A stretch of 64,000 nucleotides of DNA from Fen-1301 sp963786395 (GTDB taxonomy: Bacteria; Bacteroidota; Ignavibacteria; Ignavibacteriales; Ignavibacteriaceae), in assembly GCA_963786395.1 (NCBI GenBank), contig CAWAZD010000006.1:112621-176620 (forward strand). Reading direction: 5' to 3'. Every line of letters begins with the position of its first letter. Position 1 is the stretch's first letter. The translations under genes and the position numbers were made by a program. Under the pieces are notes generated by a model. The model saw only the letters and a program-made list of their open reading frames with translations. It was not told where the DNA came from and did no database searches. This document shows positions 19,404 through 29,952 of this stretch, in pieces.

Positions 19404-20198
19404 ATGCCTCTAAGAAAAATATCAGGTCCCTTTGCATTATTTTGTTTATTACTTATACAGACTAATAGTCTTGCTCAATTTAAATGGCCCCAATCTCCGG
19501 AAAACTTGCAGGTGCTTCCAAAGAACACAAAAATTGAACAGCTTAAAAAAATCATGGGTGCTTTTACCGAAGGGTTAGGTGTTAGATGCAGTAACTGCCA
19601 TTTTATGGCTGATCCTAAAGACGTTTCAACCTTCGATTTCGCATCCGATAAGGTTCCAAATAAAGAGATTGCAAGAAAGATGCTTAAAATGGTCAATAAT
19701 ATAAATCAGGGTACAATTTCTGAAATTGCCGAATTAAGTAAAGACAAAAATCCGCTTACTGTAAATTGTTATACCTGCCACCGTGGTTATGAAAAGCCTA
19801 TTCAACTTGAAGATCTGCTATATAGTACAGTCAAAGATAGCGGTACAGAAGCAGGGTTAAACCAATATAAAATGTTAAGAACTAAATTCTATGGAAAAGG
19901 AACTTTTAATTTTGATGATGAATCCTTAATCGAACTGGGAAATAAACTTCAAGATGATAAAATGTCAACGCAGGCTATCTTATTTTTAAAACTTAATACC
20001 GAGTTTAATCCGGATTCACCATTAGCTTATCAGGGATTAAGCGAGGGGTATATTTTAACTGAAGATTACAAAAATGCTGTTACTAATGCAGAGATGGTAA
20101 TTTCAATTATAAACAAGTCGGGTAAAAATAATGATCGTGGATATAATAGATTAAAGAAGCAGGCGCAGGACATCATTGATAAGTATAAGAATAAATAA
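19404..20198 (+). CDS. Secreted di-haem c-type cytochrome with TPR-like tail
   Basis: Starting at the Met at 19404, a signal peptide (about 25 residues, ending S-L-A-Q) precedes a domain with two haem-attachment motifs, C-S-N-C-H and C-Y-T-C-H. The surrounding pattern (M-G-A-F-T-E-G-L-G-V-R-C at the first site) fits the family related to photosynthetic reaction-centre cytochrome c subunits, common in Bacteroidota and Acidobacteria without photosynthesis. The C-terminal about 90 residues are helical with a TPR-like repeat (L-F-L-K-L-N-T-E-F-N-P-D-S-P-L-A-Y-Q-G-L). A role as a periplasmic electron carrier is inference. No redox partner is adjacent. Confidence 0.85.
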   Translation: MPLRKISGPFALFCLLLIQTNSLAQFKWPQSPENLQVLPKNTKIEQLKKIMGAFTEGLGVRCSNCHFMADPKDVSTFDFASDKVPNKEIARKMLKMVNNINQGTISEIAELSKDKNPLTVNCYTCHRGYEKPIQLEDLLYSTVKDSGTEAGLNQYKMLRTKFYGKGTFNFDDESLIELGNKLQDDKMSTQAILFLKLNTEFNPDSPLAYQGLSEGYILTEDYKNAVTNAEMVISIINKSGKNNDRGYNRLKKQAQDIIDKYKNK

Positions 20199-20440
20199 CT
20201 AAGTAATCTGCTGAAAATTGATAGGTATAATTTATATCCTGTTGTAACGTGAATCAATTATGAATTACCAACAATAGACGTAATTATTTTATATCATGTC
20301 AGTTATGGGATATATTTTGCACTTTATGTTTGAATAGTAATTAATGATTATTATGTTAACTAATTAAATTTAACTGGACAGCCTTTGATTATTTGTACGG
20401 ATGCTTTTTAACCTGAAATATTGATTAAATAAGGTTTTAA

Positions 20441-22922
20441 ATGATAAACAAACTAATAATTATCGGTGTATCCCTTTTGTCAGTTACTATTTCTGCCCAA
20501 AATTGTAAGCTCCAGGGGTTTGTATTTGATAAATTAACCGGTAAAAACCTTCATAGTGCTGTTATTCGGCTTTTAAATTCACCAAATGGAACATCTTCCA
20601 ATAGAGAAGGGTGCTTTAGGATAAATCTAACCCCCGGGAAAAATATTCTAATAATTTCTGACATTGGCTATAAATCAGATACGATTGTAGCTGATTTGCA
20701 CCAGCAGACCACAAAAATAAATATCTATCTTGAACGCTGCTTTTCTCTACAAAATGACAGTCTATCTCCTAAACAGATCTTATCTTCAGACGATATAATC
20801 TCTAAAGTGATTAAATCTAAAGAATTGGAAAATGCTTCTCTGTTGAATTATGAATTCCATGCCTTCAACAGATGTCTCATTAAAGAAAATAATAATATCG
20901 GACTGGGCTCGGGTAATTACAGAATTGATTTCGACGAGGTGAAGGAATCATTTAAACTAATTACTAATTTATGGGACTCAACTGAAATGAGGATAAATGG
21001 CATAAATGAATATGTGAGCAAAGGATTCTATGAAAAACCATGCAACTACAAAGAAATTATAGAAGCTCAAAAATCACGTTCCAGTGTTCCTAACGCCTTG
21101 GCTGCTCTTATGGGAACCAGGAGAATCCAGAATCTATTCTGTGATGAATTAAAATTCTATGATAGATCTTTGCCTGGACCGTTTTCTCCTGTTGCCTTTG
21201 ATTATTATAGTTTTAGCCTTCAGGACACCCTTTTTATGGATAATAATAGAGTTTTCAAAATCCACTTCCAGCCAAAAGATGCAAATGATCCTGGCCTTTA
21301 CGGGTATGTTTACATTATAGAAGATCAATTTAAACCTGTAAAAATTGAAGCTGATCTTAATTCTGCTGCAATTTCCGGTGGATCATTCGAGAAAGTTTCA
21401 GTGATGCAGCAATTCCAGCCCTATGCTAAAAATGTTTATTTACCCGTTGATTATAGAATTATTGCTCGTTCAAGTTACATAGGTGTTGTTAAAATGGAAT
21501 ACGATTTTAATGCTGTTATGTCTGATTACATTATAAATTCCCGGGACTCTCAAAACTCCATTTCCGGAGGTGCAATATTTGCAGTTATGCCGGGCGCTGA
21601 AAGACGGGACTCTACTTATTGGGGATACCAGCAGTTTGTGCCCTATACATCTGAGGAATTAATTGCTTTTACGAAGTTAGATAGTATGAGGACTGCTCCT
21701 AAAGGTTTCATTTACAATATGGGGAAAATCTTTTCTGCCCAATACCAACTTGATGACAATTATTCAATCAGCGGTCCGTTTGGTATCTATCAATTCAATC
21801 ATGTGGAAGGACATACTTTATATTTTACCGGAGCAGGTCGCAACCTGCTTGACAAAAAACTTGATGCCCGACTTACTTTATCTAATGGTTTCTCTGACAA
21901 AAGATTCAAGGAGAGTTTGACTACATCTTTTTATCCGGGAGATGATAGATCATTCAGATTCCAGGTAAATGCTTACAACAAACTCGGTATTCTGTTTTCT
22001 TCGTCTGACCAATATAGCTCATTAACTTCTACTATTCTCTCATTGTTTTCCAGACACGACTTCAGAAATTATTATTATACTAAGGGTTTTGATATCGGAG
22101 CAGAAGGGGAGATATCACGAGTGATCACTTTGAAATGGGGAATATTCAAGTCATACCGATAATACTGCATATACTAATACTACATTTGCATTATTAGGTG
22201 GGAAGGGTGGTAATTTCAGCAGTAGAAACCAATCAACATTGATCGATTCAGTTAACCTTCCTATATATGATGCCCACCTTAATACCATTAGTTTTGGAGC
22301 TAATTTTGATTTCCGCGATTATATCTCCGACAATAATTTAAAGAGAAAAGTATCCGATGGTAGAACTTTCGCCAGTTTCGGTGCCGGGGTTATTATTAGT
22401 GATACTAAACTTTTAAAAAGTACAATTGGTTTTGTCAGTTATAATTTTAATATGTTGGGGGAAATAAATACTTTTAATACCGCAAGTCTTGGTTTTAAGA
22501 TTACTGGTGTTTATTCAAAGGGACCTGTCCCTTTTCAAATGCAGTATGCATTACCAGGCAATATAAGTGCAACCGGCAGGAGCTTTACTTTTAGATCTGT
22601 GGGCGTTAGTAATATGTTTGGTGATCAGGCTTTAACACTTAACCTTGAACATAATTTCAGAGAGGAAACTTCAAGAATAATACCCATTAAATTTATGAAA
22701 AATCTGCGTATGATTACTTTCTTTAATGCTGCATGGAAAAATATGTCTGATAGGTCTGCAGCAATAATGCCTGTTCCATATACTACTTTAAGAAATCCTC
22801 TTTTTGAAGCAGGCTTTAGTATTGGCTACCAGGGTATACCTGCAAGTATTGAACTTGCCTGGAGATTAAACCATATCGACCGTAGTGCCTTCAGGATTGG
22901 AGTTAATACTTCCATTTTGTAA
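20441..22922 (+). CDS. DUF5686-like outer membrane protein with N-terminal carboxypeptidase-regulatory-like domain, one frameshift
   Basis: A signal peptide (MINKLIIIGVSLLSVTISAQ) is followed by a CarboxypepD_reg-like beta-sandwich (G-F-V-F-D-K-L-T-G-K-N-L-H-S-A-V). A long region then ends in beta-rich outer-membrane-barrel sequence. Order and length, about 826 codons, fit the DUF5686 group of Bacteroidota surface proteins. The frame breaks near 22145. The missing piece H-T-D-N-T-A-Y-T-N-T-T-F-A-L-L-G-G reads on in the frame of the second part (22239-22922). Function unknown. It is a single gene with a 242-base upstream region in which no repeat or hairpin was seen. Confidence 0.75.
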
Positions 22923-23069
22923 AACCACATAATACCTCAATAATATTCTTTAATGTGGATGTGATTTAGGGTAATAAATTCCCCCCATGTAAATAAATTG
23001 TATTCAAATTCTAAAAATTGAATTATCTTATCATATTATTTTGAATATTAAATTTATGAGGAGAAATCA

Positions 23070-26000
23070 ATGGTTAAATATCTTACTTTGATAGTAATGT
23101 CCTTTTTTGTCTTATTTTCTTCTAAACAGATATCAGGACAAGTAGATAAAAGCGTTTATGGTTATGACAAGTATGCGCTTGATAACGATGCAGATATTCC
23201 TCCATTCGCGAAAAACATTATCGATAAAGAAACCTATTTGCGATTAAGACAAGAATATATTAACCAACGCAGAGGAATTCCATATAACCTACCTTATAAC
23301 CCGCGTGTTAAAGCTATTGAAGAAATGAGGAGAATGGAACTTAATAAAACCGGACCCGGCTCGCTTGTACAAAGTGCCAATTGGACTTTTCTCGGTCCAA
23401 GCCCAATACCTAACGGGCAAACAAGTTCTTTTACAGATGCTGTTTCAGGTCGTGTAACTTGTATAGCTGTTCACCCGACAAATGCGAATATTGTTTATGT
23501 GGGTACTGCACAAGGTGGAGTTTTCCGTTCACTTGATGGAGGAACTACCTGGACTGCTATTTTTGATAATGCTACTTCACTCGCAATAGGTTCATTAGCT
23601 CTTGCACCTTCAAGTCCTACAACTTTGTATGTTGGAACCGGTGAAGCAAACTTTTCAGCTGATAGTTATTTGGGTGTTGGTATATACCGGATTGACAATG
23701 CGGATACTGCACCTGTTTTAACCGGGCCAATAAATCCATCTATGACTCTTACTATAAACGGCGTATCCCAGAGTGTCCAGCCATTTTTTAATAAGTCAAT
23801 AAGTAAAATTATTGTTCATCCTACAAACCCTGCCATGATATTTGTCTCAACAACTACTGGTGTTGGTGGTAAATTAGCTGTCGTTGCTCCATATACTTGT
23901 CCAAGAGGTATATTTTTCTCTTCAAATGCTACTTCCGCGGCAGCCTCAGTTACTTTTACTAAACTTACTGTCAATACTGAAGGAAGCATTGATAATCCTC
24001 AAACCGGAGATCGCGATATAACTGATATGGCAATGGAACCCGGTAACCCTAATAATTTATTATGCTTTTTCAGAGGTTCCCCCTCATGCGGTGTTTTCAA
24101 ATCTATTAATGCTTTAGCCGCTTCCCCGACTTTTACCAAAACCTTATCTAGTAGTCTTGCTTTTGATGTTGGTAAATTTGATATTGTAAAAATAGGCTCT
24201 GTGGTTACTGTTCTGCTTGGAACCGGTGAAACAAGCTCCTTTTGTGCTGCTACAGCCGGGGTTATGAGGAAATCCACTGATGGCGGAGCAACTTGGTCTA
24301 CTGAACTTGCCGGATTTGGAGGTTTCTGCGCTGGTCAGTGCTGGTATGACATTTCCATTGCTGTCGATCCGACTAATGCTCTGAATATTCTTGTCGGTGG
24401 ATCAGCTGCCGGGACTTGCAGCGTTATATATGAAAGATCAACTGATGGTGGTACAACTGCCAGTGCTACCGATGGTGGACTGCATGCTGATAACCACGCT
24501 CTTGTTATTGCACCCTCTAACCATAATATTGTTTATTGCGGAACTGATGGGGGGATTTTTAAATCAACTGATAATGGTGCTACCTGGGCCAGTTTGAATA
24601 ATTCAGGTTTCAGTGCCACTCAATTCCAGAGCCTGGCTCTACATCCGACTGACGCTAATTTTATGATGGGAGGAACGCAGGATAATGGAACTATATATAG
24701 AAGAGGAAACGGGACTTGGACTAGAGCTGATTTTGGCGACGGGGGTTATGCTTTGATAGATCAAAACGCAACTGATACTTCAAATGTTACTGCATATCAT
24801 ACTTATTTTAACCAAACTACTGCTATGGGATTTTCACGTATAACTAGTTCGGCTAATGCTCAGGATAATCTATGGACATTATTCGGCTGCGGGTTTGGTG
24901 GTACTGCCAATGGAATTACCTGTTCCGCTACTGCAGTTGAATTTTATGCCCCTATGGCTCTTGGTGGCGGAAATCCTAATACTCTTTATTTTGGTTCCGA
25001 TGTTTTGTACAGATCTTCGAACCAGGGAACTACAATGACCAAAGTTAGTCAGGAACCTATAGTCAGTGGTGCGGCAATTAGCACCATAAGTGTTTCCAAA
25101 ACCAATGATAATGTTAGAATAGTCGGGTTAAGTAATGGAACAGTTTGGGCTACTTCTACAGGCTCTTCAACTTTAATAAATATTACCCCTGCAAGTTCCC
25201 CGGCAGCTCCTGTCGGGAATGTATTTATTGATCCTCTCAATGCTAATACTGCTTATTTATGTTATGGTAGTTTCGGAATTACAGGTGGCAAGCATGTTTA
25301 TAAAACAACTAATCTTTCTGGAGGATCCGCATCCTGGGCTGCAATTGGTGCCTCACTTCCGGATGTTCCTGTTAATTCATTAATAGCTGATCCCGTAAAT
25401 AACAATTTGGTTTATATTGGAACTGACATTGGAGTGTTTGCATCAACAGATGGCGGTACAACCTGGGCAGCTTTTAATACTGGTATGCCGGTTGTTGCCG
25501 TTTTTGATATAGGCATTTCACACGCTACAAATGCTCTCCGGATATCAACGCATGGTAGAGGAATATGGGAGAATAATAATTCTCCTCTTCCGGTTAACTT
25601 AACCTCCTTTTCAGTTACTCCTCAGAAATTTGGTAATGTTCTTCTTGAGTGGTACACTGCAACTGAACAAAATAATGTCGGCTTTGATGTTGAAAGATCA
25701 GTAATAAATGAAAATAATTCAGTTACTAGTTGGAATAAAATTGGATTTATCAATGGATTTGGAAATAGTAATGCTCCGCATAAATATAATTATACGGATA
25801 AATCACCTGCCGGTGGATATAAATTTGCTTATAGATTAAAGCAAATTGACACTAAAGGAGAAGCTAAATATTATGACCAAAAAGAAGTCAGCATAATTAT
25901 CAATGATTTTGGACTGTATCAGAATTATCCGAATCCTTTTAATCCATCAACAGTAATCAAGTATCAGGTTCCAATCGATGCTAATGTTAAAATAATTTTA

Positions 26001-26165
26001 TTTAATAGTATTGGTGAAGAAGTGGAAACCTTGCTTAATGATCATAAGCAAGCTGGGATTTATGAACTCCAGTTAAATTCATCTAATCTTGCTAGTGGTG
26101 TTTATTATTACAGGTTAGATTCAGGTAATTTCACTGATACTAAGAAGTTAATTGTTCTGAAGTAA
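23070..26165 (+). CDS. Large secreted beta-propeller protein with T9SS sorting domain
   Basis: 1031 residues with a signal peptide (first 23 residues). Many BNR/VPS10-like blades follow (V-Y-V-G-T-A-Q-G-G-V-F-R-S-L-D-G-G-T-T-W-T near residue 145, Y-C-G-T-D-G-G-I-F-K-S-T-D-N-G near residue 490, I-G-T-D-I-G-V-F-A-S-T-D-G-G near residue 785). A fibronectin-like stretch precedes the end. The C-terminus carries the sorting domain: Y-Q-N-Y-P-N-P-F-N-P-S-T-V-I-K-Y, L-F-N-S-I-G-E-E-V, G-V-Y-Y-Y-R-L, T-K-K-L-I-V-L-K. It should be exported by the type IX system and displayed at the surface. RBS AGGAG lies about six bases upstream. Confidence 0.92.
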   Translation: MVKYLTLIVMSFFVLFSSKQISGQVDKSVYGYDKYALDNDADIPPFAKNIIDKETYLRLRQEYINQRRGIPYNLPYNPRVKAIEEMRRMELNKTGPGSLVQSANWTFLGPSPIPNGQTSSFTDAVSGRVTCIAVHPTNANIVYVGTAQGGVFRSLDGGTTWTAIFDNATSLAIGSLALAPSSPTTLYVGTGEANFSADSYLGVGIYRIDNADTAPVLTGPINPSMTLTINGVSQSVQPFFNKSISKIIVHPTNPAMIFVSTTTGVGGKLAVVAPYTCPRGIFFSSNATSAAASVTFTKLTVNTEGSIDNPQTGDRDITDMAMEPGNPNNLLCFFRGSPSCGVFKSINALAASPTFTKTLSSSLAFDVGKFDIVKIGSVVTVLLGTGETSSFCAATAGVMRKSTDGGATWSTELAGFGGFCAGQCWYDISIAVDPTNALNILVGGSAAGTCSVIYERSTDGGTTASATDGGLHADNHALVIAPSNHNIVYCGTDGGIFKSTDNGATWASLNNSGFSATQFQSLALHPTDANFMMGGTQDNGTIYRRGNGTWTRADFGDGGYALIDQNATDTSNVTAYHTYFNQTTAMGFSRITSSANAQDNLWTLFGCGFGGTANGITCSATAVEFYAPMALGGGNPNTLYFGSDVLYRSSNQGTTMTKVSQEPIVSGAAISTISVSKTNDNVRIVGLSNGTVWATSTGSSTLINITPASSPAAPVGNVFIDPLNANTAYLCYGSFGITGGKHVYKTTNLSGGSASWAAIGASLPDVPVNSLIADPVNNNLVYIGTDIGVFASTDGGTTWAAFNTGMPVVAVFDIGISHATNALRISTHGRGIWENNNSPLPVNLTSFSVTPQKFGNVLLEWYTATEQNNVGFDVERSVINENNSVTSWNKIGFINGFGNSNAPHKYNYTDKSPAGGYKFAYRLKQIDTKGEAKYYDQKEVSIIINDFGLYQNYPNPFNPSTVIKYQVPIDANVKIILFNSIGEEVETLLNDHKQAGIYELQLNSSNLASGVYYYRLDSGNFTDTKKLIVLK

Positions 26166-26176
26166 TTATAATAATC

Positions 26177-26196
26177 AGGGGTTCATTTGAACCCCT
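26177..26196 (+). terminator. Strong hairpin after the sorted propeller gene
   Basis: AGGGGTTC (26177-26184), loop ATTT, GAACCCCT (26189-26196): a perfect 8-bp stem 11 bases after the stop codon. It lacks a T-run, so it may be a 3'-end stabiliser or a Rho-independent terminator of weak type. Confidence 0.6.
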
Positions 26197-26373
26197 ATAG
26201 CAGTTGTGGTTAAGTATGAGAATGAATCACAGCTATTTTATCATATAAAATCTTCTTTTCCGTTTCAGACTGTGTGAATGTAAATTGCTGTCTCAAACGA
26301 TTTCACCGCTAGTCAGAATTGTTTAGTAAAAAATGAATTTCTCCTAATAAACTGTGATATAAGTAAAATGATT

Positions 26374-26711
26374 CTAATTTATGTCTCTGGGATATTTTTT
26401 GTAAAGCTTCTCAGCGGTTTCTAAATACGGAGTACCAAAGATTTTGACCAATACAGAGACCATCTTTCCCGCCTCACGACGAAAAAGATGGTCAGTAAGT
26501 TTGTTGATTTCGTGGTAACTTTCTGGCCTAAAAATGCCGCTATTTGATAACGAGCCCAAATAACATGTGTTGCAATCCAAATTATTGGATTGTTATGACT
26601 ACTAATTCTATGTTTAGCATTTTCGGCAGTAACCCCCTTTAACGCATTTAGAAATAATCTTTCATTCAGGTTTAAGATTAATTCTGAGTGATATACTGAT
26701 TTGTTTTTCAT
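26374..26711 (-). pseudogene. DinB-superfamily-like protein, frameshifted
   Basis: Two overlapping minus-strand frames seem to be one short protein. The first half (N-L-N-E-R-L-F-L-N-A-L-K-G-V, then N-P-I-I-W-I-A-T-H-V-I-W-A-R-Y) resembles the DinB/YfiT four-helix bundle, where the T-H-x-x-W-A-R pattern holds one metal-binding His. The second half (F-G-T-P-Y-L-E-T-A-E-K-L-Y) is in another frame. A shift near 26500 is needed to join them. Family members are metal-dependent, often thiol-linked enzymes. The assignment rests on the first half only. Confidence 0.45.
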
Positions 26712-26914
26712 TTTAATACACCTTTATTTGTTAATTATTTACATTCTAATGACGAACGAGAGTTATTAATTTGGACATACTGCATAAACATCGTGTGTGA
26801 TTATTATTGTTTTATGTCACCCGTCACTAATTTATTGTTTGTCGTAACCACAACATTAGAATTCCCTGAATAATAGGATGTTTGAAAATTCAGTTTATAA
26901 TTGAGGAATTTATT

Positions 26915-27835
26915 ATGCAAAAAATTAATCCATTTCTATGGTTCGATACCCGGGCTGAAGAAGCAGCAAATTATTATGTCTCAGTTTTCTCATCAATTTC
27001 CGGCAAGAATTCAGGCTCAAAGGATTCAGTAATTGATGTCGTTAGCCGATATGGTGAAGCAGGACCTGGCAAAAAGGGAAGTGTTATGATTGTTACATTC
27101 CATCTGTTGGGACAGGAATTCATTGCTTTAAATGGCGGTCCAGTAAAAGATTTCACTTTTAACGCCTCTTTGTCATTCTTTATAAATTGTGATTCTCTGG
27201 ATGAAATCAATACTTTATGGACTAAACTTTCTGATGGTGGAAAAGTACTAATGGAATTTAAAAAATATCCATTTAGTGAAAAATACGGGTGGTTACAGGA
27301 TAAGTTCGGTATTTCCTGGCAGTTAAATCTTTCACCTGGTAGTCAAAAGATTGCATTATTACTTATGTTCGTACGTGAACTCAATGGGAAAGCTCAGGAG
27401 GCTATAAATTATTATACTTCAATATTCAGGAATTCTGGTGTTACAAGGGTAGCACGATTTGGTCCCGGTGAAGGTGGTACTGAAGGAGCTATTAAACATT
27501 CTGTATTTACCCTTAATGGACAGAACTTCATGGCAATGGATGGAGGAAAAGATCATGCTTTTAACTTCACTCCTGCAATATCATTATTTGTCAACTGCGA
27601 TACGCAGGAAGAAGTGAATGATTTATGGGAGAAACTTTCCGATGGGGGAGAAAAAAGTCAATGCGGCTGGTTGAAAGATAAATATGGAATATCCTGGCAA
27701 ATTGTACCGACTATTCTGGGAAAATTGATGAGTGATCCGGATACGAAAAAATCTCAAAGTGTAATGAAGGCAATGTTAAAGATGACTAAAATTGAAATAG
27801 CCGATCTACAATATGCATATGACCATAGTTCATGA
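26915..27835 (+). CDS. Tandem-duplicated VOC-family protein (PhnB/YjdN-like)
   Basis: From the Met at 26915 (M-Q-K-I-N-P-F-L-W-F-D) the protein has two VOC (glyoxalase-like) units of about 140 residues each. Corresponding motifs are P-F-L-W-F-D-T-R-A-E-E-A and the later G-K-A-Q-E-A-I-N-Y-Y-T-S-I-F; S-L-S-F-F-I-N-C-D and I-S-L-F-V-N-C-D; and K-F-G-I-S-W-Q and K-Y-G-I-S-W-Q. This is the 3-demethylubiquinone-methyltransferase-like (PhnB) subgroup. Substrate is unknown. The duplicate fills the usual dimer within one chain. A good terminator follows. Confidence 0.85.
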   Translation: MQKINPFLWFDTRAEEAANYYVSVFSSISGKNSGSKDSVIDVVSRYGEAGPGKKGSVMIVTFHLLGQEFIALNGGPVKDFTFNASLSFFINCDSLDEINTLWTKLSDGGKVLMEFKKYPFSEKYGWLQDKFGISWQLNLSPGSQKIALLLMFVRELNGKAQEAINYYTSIFRNSGVTRVARFGPGEGGTEGAIKHSVFTLNGQNFMAMDGGKDHAFNFTPAISLFVNCDTQEEVNDLWEKLSDGGEKSQCGWLKDKYGISWQIVPTILGKLMSDPDTKKSQSVMKAMLKMTKIEIADLQYAYDHSS

Positions 27836-27846
27836 TACCGAATAAA

Positions 27847-27876
27847 AATAGCCAGGTAATATTTCCTGGCTTTTCA
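27847..27876 (+). terminator. Intrinsic terminator after the VOC gene
   Basis: GCCAGG (27851-27856), 8-base AT loop, CCTGGC (27865-27870), then TTTT, located 15 bases after the stop codon. A flanking A/T pair extends the stem. Confidence 0.8.
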
Positions 27877-27909
27877 TTTCAAAAATGCAGGGAGTGATTA
27901 ATTCTCTGA

Positions 27910-28931
27910 TCAGTGGCTAATAACTATGAGATAAGCACCAATGACAGGACCGCGGGGGCGACGACCATTTGAACTTTGTGGTGCATCAGCCGGGGCAGGT
28001 CCATATTGCGGCTGGAACAGATAAGCCACATGTTTTACCGGATCAACTGAAATAGTTTTTGCGCCGCCCATAGTAGTGACATTACCAACAACACTATATT
28101 TATCAGGAGAGTCTTCATGAACAATTGTAACACTGCTGTCACGACCTGCCGGAATATAAATTAATTTCTCTGACTGGATCCCAGCCAAGAGCATCAACAC
28201 CTTCTCCGTTCGGAATGGTAGCAACAATTTTCCGGTTGCTGGCATTTATTACGGCTGAAGTTTTACCGCATCCGGAAAAGATTCGATTTGTTTTTCTGAT
28301 CGTAAGCAATTCCAGTAGGTCCTTCACAAGGAGAAAGTGGCCAGGACGCAAGAACTTTCATTGTTTTTAGTCAATTACCTGTATTGTACTTTTTCTTTCA
28401 TTATTAACGAAAAGTTTTCCTTTTCCATCACTGGCAGCTCCTTCAGGTGCATTATCTTCAAGTTTGCTTGTCCTGTTATTGCACCTGTTTTGGGTCAATA
28501 GCAGTTGCTGTTCCCGGTTTACTGTGATTTGTCAATATGACATGATCGGAAAAATCATCATACATTATTCCATCCAATCCGCCTGCAGGTATTTTTATTT
28601 TCTTTATAACGGTAAGCGTTTTAAGGTCGAACATTGTAGACTGTTGAGTCACCACGGTTTGTTGTGAATCCATGATTGTATTTTTCACAAGAGAATTCCA
28701 TGAGTTCCGGGAGTTTCAGGAATATCGCCGATTACAGTGCCTTTATTGCCGTCAATTACCATTACATGTGAACCACGTGATACAAAAACTCTACCAGTAC
28801 CGGGTTCAGCAGTAAGATAATCAGTACCTCCTTCACCACCTATGCTGTATTTCTTTACTTTAAAATCCTGAGCATTTAGAATGAAGCAGAACCCAATTAG
28901 CATTATAAAACTTACAAATTATTCTTTTCAT
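27910..28931 (-). pseudogene. YncE-like beta-propeller protein, multiply frameshifted
   Basis: Four minus-strand frames in succession reconstruct one secreted propeller of about 335 residues. The start is ATG at 28931. Pieces include G-G-T-D-Y-L-T-A-E-P-G-T-G-R-V-F-V-S-R-G, then F-D-L-K-T-L-T-V-I-K-K-I, then I-N-A-S-N-R-K-I-V-A-T-I-P-N-G-E-G-V-D-A, and T-I-S-V-D-P-V-K-H-V-A-Y-L-F at the end. These are the repeat motifs of YncE/lactonase-type 7-blade propellers. Breaks lie near 28900, 28680, 28470, 28350 and 28190. This is the densest frameshifting in the window outside the 9-13 kb operon. Confidence 0.75.
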
Positions 28932-29035
28932 ATTATCCTCCTTTGTTAATGAATTAAAGATACTAAAACCTTTTTAAAGTTGTATCTGTCTTGAGGCCCT
29001 ATGCTATTTAAAGGGATATTAAAATTATTTCAGTG

Positions 29036-29758
29036 TCATTTAGTAATTACTTCATTTAGTTTTTCATAATCTGAATGCATTTTCTCAATAGCTTTGTCCA
29101 CAGCGCTGTTTTCTCCTTTATCGGAGAGTAATTTTAATTTTTGAACTGAAGCCAGTAGATTATCAGATGCAGTTTTGATTTTAACCGATTTCCCTTCAAG
29201 TCGTTTAGGTAGTTTAGCTTTTGTTATGGCTTCAGCCTTATTTACTAATTCTGAAGTTAATAGGTTAATATTTTTATAATCCTTTTCAGGATTATATTTA
29301 TGATAAATTATATAGAGTATTTGGTGGAATTCTTCTGCTTCCTTTAAATCGGGATTAATCACTCTTACAAGAAATTCATATTTTGAATGTAAAATTTCGG
29401 CGGCTTCTAAAAGACCTTTGTCATCTGTGCCTTTTGACATTTCATTATATTTGGTTACAGCTAATTTGAGATTCTGTACACCCTCATTCCATTTAGCAGC
29501 TTTTTCCCTGAGAATACCCGGGAGTTTAACGATATATATCCTTTCAGCTTTTGAATTTAATTCAGTAGTAATTTCACGGAGAGATTTATAATCTTTAGCA
29601 GGATAAAATGTATGCCAAATAGGATATATGATATCATGAAAGTCTTCGAGTTCCGGAATATTACTTTGAGTATCTCTCATTAAAGAATCGTTTTGAGAGA
29701 ATATTGAAGAAGAAAAAAAGAAGAAAAATAAAGATGCGAGAATTGATAGCTTTTTCAT
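29036..29758 (-). CDS. Secreted helical protein made of two His-containing repeats, unknown function
   Basis: 240 residues with a signal peptide ending F-S-Q. The mature part is a tandem duplication of about 100 residues. Repeat 1 begins E-D-F-H-D-I-I-Y-P-I-W-H-T-F-Y-P-A-K-D-Y-K and repeat 2 E-E-F-H-Q-I-L-Y-I-I-Y-H-K-Y-N-P-E-K-D-Y-K. Each then carries K-L-P-x-x-L and ends H-S-x-Y-E-x-L-x-x-V-I. Three histidines are conserved at equal positions in both repeats (F-H, I/Y-x-x-H, H-S-x-Y-E). This is compatible with a metal or haem site in a four-helix bundle, in the manner of cytochrome c'/b562 folds, but I do not recognise the family. Single gene, divergent from the next. Confidence 0.8.
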   Translation of the reverse strand: MKKLSILASLFFFFFSSSIFSQNDSLMRDTQSNIPELEDFHDIIYPIWHTFYPAKDYKSLREITTELNSKAERIYIVKLPGILREKAAKWNEGVQNLKLAVTKYNEMSKGTDDKGLLEAAEILHSKYEFLVRVINPDLKEAEEFHQILYIIYHKYNPEKDYKNINLLTSELVNKAEAITKAKLPKRLEGKSVKIKTASDNLLASVQKLKLLSDKGENSAVDKAIEKMHSDYEKLNEVITK

Positions 29759-29872
29759 TGTATTCCAATATTTTTATAATTGAATCTTTAAACATATAAA
29801 AGATTTATTTGATTACAATCCTTCGTTTTTGAATTAAATCAATGGAATTACAATGTCTTGCAGACTTGTTGG

Positions 29873-29889
29873 GGGTCAGTTATTGACCC
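29873..29889. promoter_or_regulatory. Short perfect inverted repeat in divergent promoter region
   Basis: GGGTCA-N5-TGACCC at 29873-29889, between the divergent helical-protein and NdpA-like genes. It may be an operator. No other copy was noticed in the window. Confidence 0.35.
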
Positions 29890-29952
29890 GGAATTTTGAT
29901 AGAGGGTTAATGTTATTTAACTTTGCTGCCTCTTTAAATTAAAAACAATAAT

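Noticed and set aside
26936..26955. GGTTCGATACC resembling a tRNA T-arm
   Set aside because: It lies inside the VOC coding sequence (W-F-D-T-R) and no acceptor stem or anticodon arm surrounds it.
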